DNA of 40,480 nt, taken from the NCBI GenBank assembly GCA_027298025.1, contig JAPUGV010000093.1:1-40480 (forward strand). The letters run 5' to 3'. Position numbers and translations under genes: made by a program. The stretch's first letter is position 1; each line of letters begins with the position of its first letter. The notes beneath the pieces are model-generated. The model had not been told where the DNA came from. It did no database searches and saw only the letters and a list, made by a program, of their open reading frames with translations. Shown one piece after another: positions 14,892-22,191 of this stretch. The stretch is from Chloroflexota bacterium (GTDB lineage Bacteria; Chloroflexota; Anaerolineae; Anaerolineales; E44-bin32).

Positions 14892-15662
14892 CTAAGCCTG
14901 AGCAGTCCGACGAGCGAGATCTACGAACTCTGGCTTCAAGCTAGCTCCACCTACCAGCGCGCCATCCACTTCGGGCATGACCATGAACTCTGCAATGTTA
15001 TCGGCGGTCACGCTGCCGCCGTACTGCACACGCACTTGCTGCGCGACCTGCTCGTCATACATCTCAGCCAAAGCTCCTCGGACGGATAGCCCAATCACGC
15101 GATTCGCATCGGCCGGCGCAGCGGCTTCGCCGGTGCCGATGGCCCAGATTGGCTCGTAGGCGATTACGCATGAGGCAGCAAAGCTGGCCTCCACATCCTG
15201 AAAGGCTGCCTTGACCTGGCTCGAGACGAATGCATCCGTTTGGCCAGCACGGTTCCGTTCGAGGTCTTCTCCCAGGCAAAGGATGGGCGTGAGTCCATGC
15301 GCGAGGGCCGCCTTTAGCTTCCGATTGATGGCCGCGTCACTCTCCTGGCTGCCTCCTGTCGCCCGGCGCTCCGAATGTCCCAAGATGACATATTGACAGA
15401 TGCCGGCAAGCATAAGGGGAGAGATCTCACCTGTCTCGGCTCCCTGGTCTTCCCAGTGCGCGTTTTGTGCACCCAATGCAATGCGGGTCGGGGCGAGCAG
15501 CTCGGCGAATTGGTGAAGGACCGTAAATGGTGGGCAGATAACTAGATCGACACCCCTGATTTCGTTCAGCCCGCTTCGAATTTTTCGGAAGAAAGCCAGG
15601 GCCTCCTCCGATTGACCCAGGTTCATCTTCCAATTCGCAGCTATTATCGGTCTACGGGCCAT
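14892..15662 (-). CDS. tpiA: Triosephosphate isomerase
   Basis: The 256-residue protein has all catalytic residues: Lys12 in AANWKMN, His96 in ILGHSERR and Glu170 in AYEPIWAIGTGEAA. The phosphate-binding loop YGGSVTADN and the motif DGALVGGASLK follow. It interconverts dihydroxyacetone phosphate and glyceraldehyde-3-phosphate in the cytoplasm. It is the last gene of the minus-strand set that starts at lepB, and it converges on the BMC operon. Glyceraldehyde-3-phosphate is also a DeoC product, so the neighbourhood is suggestive, but the gene is on the opposite strand and is housekeeping. Confidence 0.97.
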   Translation of the reverse strand: MARRPIIAANWKMNLGQSEEALAFFRKIRSGLNEIRGVDLVICPPFTVLHQFAELLAPTRIALGAQNAHWEDQGAETGEISPLMLAGICQYVILGHSERRATGGSQESDAAINRKLKAALAHGLTPILCLGEDLERNRAGQTDAFVSSQVKAAFQDVEASFAASCVIAYEPIWAIGTGEAAAPADANRVIGLSVRGALAEMYDEQVAQQVRVQYGGSVTADNIAEFMVMPEVDGALVGGASLKPEFVDLARRTAQA

Positions 15663-15714
15663 CTAGCCAATCAGCGGTCTGGGGGAAATTACGCTTAAGC
15701 GGAACGTGCGGGGA

Positions 15715-16266
15715 TCAAGGGGCGGCTGGCTGGGCCTGGCTGCTGGATCGTGGCATGGCTTCTCGTGGAAGCAATGCGATGGCATCCACCATCTCGCGAT
15801 TGAAAAGCATTGCCGGCGAACTGGCACGAATATCTGGAAACATAACGGCGATCAGCTCTGTGTTATAGAGGGGAATGAAGATCCGGTCCCCCTCGATCAT
15901 AAAACTCCCGAAGTTGAACTTGCCAGGAGTCTCCACCTGGCCCCGCAGCTCGTATCCGCCCAGTACCAGGTGCACCCAGTGTGGCATGGTTGTGGTGTAC
16001 CCGCCGCGCGCTATGCCGGAGGGTCCAACCTCACCCCTATTGCTCAGCAACACGGTCACAATCTCGTCCTTAACAACCCACAGCGTAGGGTAGCGCGCTA
16101 CCATCCGTCCCGGCTGATGCAGCCGATTGAGGTGTGCTCCTTCAACTGCGAGATAGTTCGTGGTGGGGATGTTGAGATGACTAAATAGGCCGCTAGCGCC
16201 GGGGTCGATCCGTCCCAGAATCCGGTGGCTAGTGGTATAGATCTCGACCGATATAGGATTGGCCAT
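15715..16266 (-). CDS. Hypothetical protein (183 aa)
   Basis: I do not recognise the family with confidence. I chose the ATG at 16266, one base after the stop of the upstream gene (TAGCATG), which suggests translational coupling. The protein reads MANPISVEIYTTSHRILGRIDPGASGLFSHLNIPTTN and contains beta-rich segments such as YLAVEGAHLNRL, VVKDEIVTVLLSN and GKFNFGSFMIEGDRIFIPLYN. The tail, from about residue 165, is Pro/Ser/Gln-rich. It has no signal peptide or membrane helix. It probably works with the GAF-domain signalling protein encoded just before it. Confidence 0.75.
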   Translation of the reverse strand: MANPISVEIYTTSHRILGRIDPGASGLFSHLNIPTTNYLAVEGAHLNRLHQPGRMVARYPTLWVVKDEIVTVLLSNRGEVGPSGIARGGYTTTMPHWVHLVLGGYELRGQVETPGKFNFGSFMIEGDRIFIPLYNTELIAVMFPDIRASSPAMLFNREMVDAIALLPREAMPRSSSQAQPAAP

Positions 16267-16267
16267 G

Positions 16268-17911
16268 CTAGCTTCCGGTGGGCAGCGCAAACGTGATCTT
16301 GGCGCTGGCCGGTGTCTGATCGTACCACAATACACCACCCATACTTTCCGCGATCAAACGTAGCTCGCCCAGCGAAAGCCCATAGCCCAAATTCCCGGCA
16401 GAAGGATCGGCTGCCTGCGCAGTAAGGGCCTTGACCGTTTCTGGCGACAGCCCGGTGCTCGAATCTGCTACGGTCACTGACGCCCACTGGCCGGCATCTA
16501 ATTCCAGTCCGGCAGGCAACAGGACTCCGTCGCTTTCACCGTTTCCAGCTTCAAAGGACTGAATCTGCAGCATGACGCGCCCAGTCATCGTGCGCCGGAT
16601 GGAGGCTGCCACCAGCGCATCGATCACTTGGTACACGCGGTCGCTATCCCCGGGAAATAGCGGAACTGAAGCCTCAGATTCCACAATTAGGCTCAAGCCC
16701 CTCCGGGCAGCTTGCAGTTGGTGGTCGGCGGCAGCCCGCTGGATCAGGCGCGCGAGATCGACAAGGTGCACAGCTGCCTTTGACTCCACGATTGAGATCG
16801 GCAGCGCGCGCAGCGACTTCAATTGATCTTGGAGCTTGAGAAGCTCGGGCCTGCTCTTACCCAGCGCATTCTGCCCATTGACATAAGAATCCAGCGTATC
16901 GATCGCTTCGTCCAGGCCTTCGGCCAGACTGGGGGGCGCGAGGGTGATGGGGCCGGTTCCGCTCCTGCTGGCGCTTGCCTGCTGGACCAGCGCCGCGCGG
17001 TCCAGCGCCACCCCGGCCCAATCTGCCAGCGTCATCAGTAGAGTCACGTGATGCTCGTTGAAGGAGCGCACGGCGAGTCGGTTGTAGACACCCAGCACAC
17101 CGACCACTTCCTGTCTCATACGGATGGGCACCTTCACTACGGATTGCACCATGAACCCCGTCTGCACCTTGACCGGCCCGCCGTCCATACGGGGTTTGCG
17201 TAGGATCGGCTGGCCGCTGCGAAACACCTGTCCCACCAGCATGTCGTCGGCGCGGAGGCGTTGCAGAGTGGCCTGGCGCTCACCGGCTTGTTTGGTTGCC
17301 CGTAATACCACCTCATCCGTCTCGGCGTCTGCCAGGTAGATGCTGGCCTCTTCCGCATCCGTCACGTAGGCCGCCGCTTCTACCAGACGGGCCAGGATCT
17401 CGTCGAGATCATCCAGGCTGGCGACCACCCGCCCGATCTCGCTCAGCATGCGGATCTCATCCTCCCTCCGCCGTAGATCCTCCTGTAGACGCTCTACGCT
17501 GCGGGTTAGCTCGCCCGTGCCTCCCTCGCCTTTGCGGGCCTTTCCCAAGGCGTGGATCGCCTCATGTAGTTCGTCCTCTCGATAGGGCTTGAGCAGCACA
17601 TCTCGAACACCAAGTTGGAGAAAACCGCGCAGGCGCGAGGCTGGGAAATGGGCGGCCAGGACCAAGGCGGGAGCGTCATCGCCCATCTCTCGACGGTTGC
17701 GCAGCCCAGCCATCGGATCGCCGCGAATCTGCGTGACGTCAACCAATAAGACGTCCGCCTCCGGCGCATCGTCGGTCGCGGGCCAGGCCTCAAAGCCCGC
17801 CGGTACCAAGATGCGATCCACCAATTGGGTGGCGTTGGTCTCCACATCCGCAATAACGACCACGCGCAAGCGGATGTCCTCCTGAACTTCGGATGGCTCT
17901 TGTGAATTCAT
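16268..17911 (-). CDS. Receiver-GAF-degenerate kinase signalling protein
   Basis: I chose the ATG at 17911, one base after the lepB stop; the longer frame upstream only reads lepB out of frame. The 547 residues hold a receiver-like domain (about 14-122, Asp58 in LLVDVTQ, Lys108 in VLLKPY), a coiled coil (135-160), a GAF domain (about 168-305, from DEILARLVEAAAYV to LADWAGVALDRA) and a C-terminal ATPase-like domain (about 380-545). In the last, GLGYGLSL-type residues (LGYGLSLGELRLIAESMGG) remain. The N box is DALVAASIRRT instead of an Asn-rich motif, and the DxGxG box reads DSSTGLS. No phosphoacceptor His motif is seen, so kinase activity is doubtful. Confidence 0.8.
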   Translation of the reverse strand: MNSQEPSEVQEDIRLRVVVIADVETNATQLVDRILVPAGFEAWPATDDAPEADVLLVDVTQIRGDPMAGLRNRREMGDDAPALVLAAHFPASRLRGFLQLGVRDVLLKPYREDELHEAIHALGKARKGEGGTGELTRSVERLQEDLRRREDEIRMLSEIGRVVASLDDLDEILARLVEAAAYVTDAEEASIYLADAETDEVVLRATKQAGERQATLQRLRADDMLVGQVFRSGQPILRKPRMDGGPVKVQTGFMVQSVVKVPIRMRQEVVGVLGVYNRLAVRSFNEHHVTLLMTLADWAGVALDRAALVQQASASRSGTGPITLAPPSLAEGLDEAIDTLDSYVNGQNALGKSRPELLKLQDQLKSLRALPISIVESKAAVHLVDLARLIQRAAADHQLQAARRGLSLIVESEASVPLFPGDSDRVYQVIDALVAASIRRTMTGRVMLQIQSFEAGNGESDGVLLPAGLELDAGQWASVTVADSSTGLSPETVKALTAQAADPSAGNLGYGLSLGELRLIAESMGGVLWYDQTPASAKITFALPTGS

Positions 17912-17912
17912 G

Positions 17913-18521
17913 TCAGCCAGGGTCGGCAGAAGCTGCCAAGTCGTAATGTGGTATCCAGCCCATGGAATCCATTGGCCAGTACACCAGAAAGGCCTTTCCG
18001 ATGATATCTTCGAGCACCAGCGCGCCCCAATTCTGCGAGTCGGATGAGTTATTGCGGTTGTCGCCCAACACAAACACCTCGTTCAGACCCACGTCCCATC
18101 GATCGTTGTAGGCCGGCGGCACCGCAAGATAAGGTTCGTTCAGGAGGTTTCCATCGATGAAAACTTGTCCATCCTGGACCTGTACATGATCACCCGGCAA
18201 ACCAATGATGCGCTTGATGAAGCGCCGTTCCGGATTCAGAGGGAAACGGAACACAACGATGTCTCCCCGCTGTGGGTCTTGCAGGGAATAGGCTAGTTTA
18301 TTCACGACCACAAATTGCCCATCTACTAGACTCGGCTCCATGCTGTCCCCTTCCACCCTTATCCGCGCCGTGAGCATATTGACTACGACGAACAGTATCA
18401 CGGCGAACACGATGGTTTGAAGGACAGATCCCAGAAAACCCAACATCCGCCTAACGATGCTCGGGGGTTTGGGTTCGGTTATCGTGGGTTGCGTGGGTTG
18501 ATTGAAGGGTTGGTCGGTCAC
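17913..18521 (-). CDS. lepB: Signal peptidase I
   Basis: The enzyme removes signal peptides at the outer face of the membrane. Visible boxes are the serine motif EGDSMEPSL (Ser60), RGDIVVFRFP, the lysine motif RFIKRIIGLPGD (Lys103) and VLGDNRNNSSDSQNWG. One membrane helix (about 27-50) anchors it. I chose the GTG at 18521 (202 residues) over an upstream TTG at 18557, because a near-consensus promoter lies between them and would place the transcript start at this GTG. The next gene starts one base after the stop. Confidence 0.93.
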   Translation of the reverse strand: MTDQPFNQPTQPTITEPKPPSIVRRMLGFLGSVLQTIVFAVILFVVVNMLTARIRVEGDSMEPSLVDGQFVVVNKLAYSLQDPQRGDIVVFRFPLNPERRFIKRIIGLPGDHVQVQDGQVFIDGNLLNEPYLAVPPAYNDRWDVGLNEVFVLGDNRNNSSDSQNWGALVLEDIIGKAFLVYWPMDSMGWIPHYDLAASADPG

Positions 18522-18528
18522 GGCTTGG

Positions 18529-18557
18529 ATTATAAGACCCGCTACTGGGGCTGACAA
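18529..18557 (-). promoter_or_regulatory. Near-consensus promoter giving a probable leaderless lepB mRNA
   Basis: On the minus strand TTGTCA (plus 18552-18557) is followed by a 17-base spacer and a perfect TATAAT (plus 18529-18534). Only seven bases, CCAAGCC, separate the -10 from the lepB GTG. Transcription would begin at or beside the start codon. Confidence 0.75.
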
Positions 18558-18597
18558 GCGTACTCGGGTTGGGAGTAAATCGGGGGAATACTTGGGG

Positions 18598-19923
18598 TTA
18601 TGAACGCTTCCTAAATGATAATCGGAGGGGGGTTCCCACGTAGCTATATTCCTCGCGGATACGGTTTTCCAAGAATCGGGCGTAACTGAAATGCATTAGC
18701 TCGGGGTCATTTACGTGGAAGAGAAAAGTCGGAGGATCGGTCTGCACTTGAGCGGCGAAGTAGATGCGAAGCCGCTTGCCAGCCTTCGAAGGCGGAGCAT
18801 GTGCCGCTTGGGCCTCAAGCAGGACCTCGTTAAGCCGGGAGGTCGGGATGCGGCGAAGACGTTCTTCCTGTATTTGCAGTGCCACCGGCAGTACCTGATC
18901 CACGCCATCACCCTCCAGCGCTGAGATAAAGAGAACCGGCACAAAATTCAGGAATTTGAGCGTGGCCCGGACATTCTCCCCATAAGCCTGCATATCACGG
19001 ATCTCGTCCGGGACGATATCCCACTTGTTGACCAGTAATAGGACACTCTTCATCTTGTCGAGAATCATGCCCGCGATATGGGCGTCCTGGGCGGTAATTC
19101 CTTCGGCCCCGTCCATCAATAGCAGCGAGACGTCTGCCCGCCCAATGGCCTTCAGCGCCCGCAGGGCAGAATACTTTTCGACACCTGGCTTGATGCGCCC
19201 TCTGCGGCGAATGCCAGCCGTGTCGATCAATGTGATCGTTACATCCTCATAGGTCAGGTGAGTATCAATCGCATCGCGCGTAGTTCCAGGATGCGGCGAT
19301 ACGATCACTCGCTCTTCACCAAGCAAACGGTTTAAGAGGCTGGACTTTCCGACATTCGGGCGGCCAACAATCGCAATCTTTATGCCATCGTCTTCCTCCA
19401 CCGGCTCTGGTGGCCGGTCCATGAGCTCCGTCAAGCGATCCAGCATATCCCCCGTGCCCCTGCCATGCAGGGCCGAGATCGGGATCGGATCACCCAGTCC
19501 AAGTTCGTAGAATTCTGGATTTCGGTCGCGTCGCGCGGCACTATCGATCTTATTGACCACCAGAAGGATCGGAACCTGCTCGCGACGGAGAATGTCGGCG
19601 ATCTCATGATCGATTGGCGACACCCCACTTTTCCCATCGACCAGGAAAATGACGACCTCAGCTTCCATAATCGCTTGCTCCGCCTGAGCCCGAATTTGGG
19701 GAAGGTACTCCGCATCCAGGGTATCGTCGGCGAATGGATCGAAGCCGCCCGTGTCGACCAGATCAAAGGCCACCCCGTTCCACTCCGTCTCGTTTACAAG
19801 CCGATCGCGCGTGGTACCGGGATGCTCATGCACAACCGCCAGACGCTCACCCACTAGACGATTAAATAGTGTGGATTTGCCCACGTTAGGCCGTCCAACC
19901 AGGGCGACAATAGGTTTGGTCAT
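18598..19923 (-). CDS. der: Ribosome-assembly GTPase Der (EngA)
   Basis: The 441-residue protein has the tandem GTPase layout unique to Der. The first G domain is at about 1-170 (GRPNVGKSTLFN, HPGTTRD, DTGG, VNKID). The second is at about 185-350 (GRPNVGKSSLLN, HPGTTRDAID, DTAGIRRRGRIK, VNKWD). A C-terminal KH-like domain follows (YFAAQVQTDPPTFLFHVNDPELMHFSYARFLENRIRE). It acts in 50S ribosomal subunit maturation. It starts seven bases after the cdaR stop, so it probably belongs to the cdaA-cdaR-der unit. Confidence 0.97.
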   Translation of the reverse strand: MTKPIVALVGRPNVGKSTLFNRLVGERLAVVHEHPGTTRDRLVNETEWNGVAFDLVDTGGFDPFADDTLDAEYLPQIRAQAEQAIMEAEVVIFLVDGKSGVSPIDHEIADILRREQVPILLVVNKIDSAARRDRNPEFYELGLGDPIPISALHGRGTGDMLDRLTELMDRPPEPVEEDDGIKIAIVGRPNVGKSSLLNRLLGEERVIVSPHPGTTRDAIDTHLTYEDVTITLIDTAGIRRRGRIKPGVEKYSALRALKAIGRADVSLLLMDGAEGITAQDAHIAGMILDKMKSVLLLVNKWDIVPDEIRDMQAYGENVRATLKFLNFVPVLFISALEGDGVDQVLPVALQIQEERLRRIPTSRLNEVLLEAQAAHAPPSKAGKRLRIYFAAQVQTDPPTFLFHVNDPELMHFSYARFLENRIREEYSYVGTPLRLSFRKRS

Positions 19924-19930
19924 TCCGGGA

Positions 19931-21193
19931 TCAGGGGGGCGGAATTGGAGTTAGCGGAATTGGAGTTGGCGGAGGGTCTGCCGTGATCGTGATTTTGATC
20001 GTGGAAGGGAATATCGGATCATGTTCCACGTCTGTCCGCGCGATGATCACTTGAGGGGGGATCTGATGAACACCGATATCCAGATCAAGCAGGTCCAAAA
20101 TGACTCGCACGTCCTCAAGCTGGAGAGTATTGAGGGTGGGAAGCGGACCGTTCAGGATAATGTCAACCGCTTCAGGCGATAGCTGGGTGTACAGCCCATC
20201 GGTCAATCCACGCACCTCAATCAACCGACTGACGGTAATGGTCCCCTCAACGGGTGAGATGCTTGCTTTTACCAGCACTCCCTGATCTTCGACTGGAGAG
20301 ACCCCCTGCGGCAAATCTAGCGAGAGTCGCCTCTCGAGATCGCGCGTTGCACCGGTCAGGTCGAAGGGAAAAGTGAGAACAAACCCTGGAAGGCCTTGCA
20401 GCGCGGTCGGATCGGATGAGAAGACCGTAATAACTTCGGGAGTAACTGAAACATCGGTTAGCCGGTAGCCGGCTTCGGCGAGCTGCTCTACACCCTCAAA
20501 ATTGGGAACCACGGAAACCAACCTAAATCTTTCACGCGGCTCGATGGCAACGCGGACCTGTGTCACCTCCGGATCGAGTTCGACTCCTTCGACGATGTTG
20601 CCGTCGGCGTCGACAGCCGCGAGCGAGGTTACCTGCTCGAAATCCTCCCGCCGTTCAAGCACGTTGACGGCTGCTACCACCGAGACGACACGATTGACTT
20701 GTGAGAGGGGGCCCAGGATAATCGCTCGCTCGGGGGAGGAATCAACAAGGGTGGTGCGGAATCCGAGCTGAGGCTCTCCTATGATTTCGATTTCAATGTC
20801 CAAGCTCGCAGTCGCCGCACGCTCGAGGGTTAGAGAGATCGATCCCGGATCCCAATCAGTGACTTGCGCGGGGCGAACATCCACACCGGTCTTAACGGCC
20901 AGCACATGAGTGCCTTCTTCCAGACCCGCCAAATTTACGGCCAGGACGACGTTATCCAGTCCGATCTGTTCCCAGACAGACAAGGGAGCGCGTACCGTAA
21001 TGATTCCCGTAGCGGGAGGGGCTTCGCCGACGATTAGTAGGCTCTGGCGCAAGCCTGAGTAGTCGATCGGAAGCGGACCCAGCTCGCGGGTCTCTGTGGG
21101 GTCGGCATTGGTAACCGCCACGATCCACACCGCTAACGCCAGGATGAAGGCTAGCAGCAGTGAGCCGAGATTCCTCCAGAGCCAGCGTAGCAT
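19931..21193 (-). CDS. cdaR: YbbR-domain protein, CdaR-like regulator of the diadenylate cyclase
   Basis: I prefer the ATG at 21193, 11 bases after the cdaA stop, which puts MLRWLWRNLGSLLLAFILALAVWI at the N terminus as the single membrane anchor. The ATG at 21259 would overlap cdaA by 55 bases. The rest of the 420 residues is extracytoplasmic and made of about four YbbR repeats, seen as recurring segments such as PLSVWEQIGLDNVVLAVNLAGLEEG, ILGPLSQVNRVVSVVAAVNVL, VFSSDPTALQGLPGFVLTFPFDL and ILNGPLPTLNTLQLEDVRVILDL. It ends in a Pro/Thr-rich tail. In Firmicutes, CdaR binds CdaA and tunes c-di-AMP synthesis. Confidence 0.9.
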   Translation of the reverse strand: MLRWLWRNLGSLLLAFILALAVWIVAVTNADPTETRELGPLPIDYSGLRQSLLIVGEAPPATGIITVRAPLSVWEQIGLDNVVLAVNLAGLEEGTHVLAVKTGVDVRPAQVTDWDPGSISLTLERAATASLDIEIEIIGEPQLGFRTTLVDSSPERAIILGPLSQVNRVVSVVAAVNVLERREDFEQVTSLAAVDADGNIVEGVELDPEVTQVRVAIEPRERFRLVSVVPNFEGVEQLAEAGYRLTDVSVTPEVITVFSSDPTALQGLPGFVLTFPFDLTGATRDLERRLSLDLPQGVSPVEDQGVLVKASISPVEGTITVSRLIEVRGLTDGLYTQLSPEAVDIILNGPLPTLNTLQLEDVRVILDLLDLDIGVHQIPPQVIIARTDVEHDPIFPSTIKITITADPPPTPIPLTPIPPP

Positions 21194-21204
21194 GTTCTGG
21201 CGTG

Positions 21205-22074
21205 CTAGTCGCCGGTAGCCCCAGCGCGACTGGCCCTGACCAACCAGCGGTTTAGCCAATTGGGAAGCCCGGCCAGCCGCCGAGGGCGGTAGAACGCAAT
21301 GAGAATATTGCGCAGTCGGCTGCGATCCAGCCTGCGGATCATCCGCCCGTTGTGGGTGATTGAGATATTGCCCGTCTCCTCGGATATCACCACCGACACT
21401 GCATCACTGACCTCGCTAATACCGAGCGCCGCGCGGTGGCGCAGCCCGAGCGTTCGCTCGGCCCCGCGCGAGAGCGTTCCTCCTGACGATAGCGGCATGA
21501 CGACCGAAGCGGCCGCCACACGGTCATCGCGGAGGATCACGGCCCCGTCATGCAAGGGAGTATTGACGTAGAAGATCTGAAGCAGAAGTTCTGTCGAGAG
21601 TTTGGCATCCAGCGCCACCCCCGTCTCAATGTACTCACCGAGCCGGTCCTCCCGTTCAATGGTGATGAGCGCTCCATGACGAATCTCGGACAGCCGCTCG
21701 CTTGCGCTCACGATCAGATTTACGGTTCGCTCGGCCTCCGCCGGCTCCGAGTACAAGCTAAAGAATGATCCGGCACGCCCCACACGCTCGAAGGCCCTCC
21801 GGATTTCCGGGGCGAATACGACCGGGATCACGAAAAGCAATGCGGGTAGCGTGGCGCTCAGAAGTGATTGAAAGCCAGGCAGCGGCAACAGGCCGGTCAA
21901 TAAAGCCATCACGATGATCAGCAGCACCATTCCTCTCAAGAGCACGACCGCTCGCGTACCGCGCAGCAGACTGATCACAAAGAAAAACACTGCGCTCACA
22001 AGCAGCAGGTCCAGGATAGCGAGCGGATCCACTCGTTGCAGGAAAAAGGAGATTTCGTCAGCCAGGTTGCTCAT
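21205..22074 (-). CDS. cdaA: Diadenylate cyclase CdaA
   Basis: The 289-residue enzyme makes c-di-AMP from two ATP. Three membrane helices (about 20-85) precede the DAC domain (about 95-250). The catalytic DGA motif is at 176-178 in NTPLHDGAVIL, and the RHR motif is at 212-214 in LGLRHRAALGISE. I chose the ATG at 22074 because AAAAGG precedes it and family members begin close to this point; a TTG six codons earlier is less likely. cdaR and der follow closely. c-di-AMP usually controls potassium and osmotic balance and cell-wall state. Confidence 0.96.
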   Translation of the reverse strand: MSNLADEISFFLQRVDPLAILDLLLVSAVFFFVISLLRGTRAVVLLRGMVLLIIVMALLTGLLPLPGFQSLLSATLPALLFVIPVVFAPEIRRAFERVGRAGSFFSLYSEPAEAERTVNLIVSASERLSEIRHGALITIEREDRLGEYIETGVALDAKLSTELLLQIFYVNTPLHDGAVILRDDRVAAASVVMPLSSGGTLSRGAERTLGLRHRAALGISEVSDAVSVVISEETGNISITHNGRMIRRLDRSRLRNILIAFYRPRRLAGLPNWLNRWLVRASRAGATGD

Positions 22075-22191
22075 TTGCCTTTTCGCGCTCAATCATCCCA
22101 CATTGCGCTAAATCTCGCATTAGGGACCATAGATTGAAACCCGGGAGGTGGCGGTCAGCCGCGCCGAAGGCGGATAGTACGGAGGGACGCG

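Noticed and set aside
14892-15662. tpiA as part of the BMC pathway operon
   Set aside because: It is on the opposite strand, ends the lepB transcription unit, and lacks a targeting extension; the closeness may be chance.
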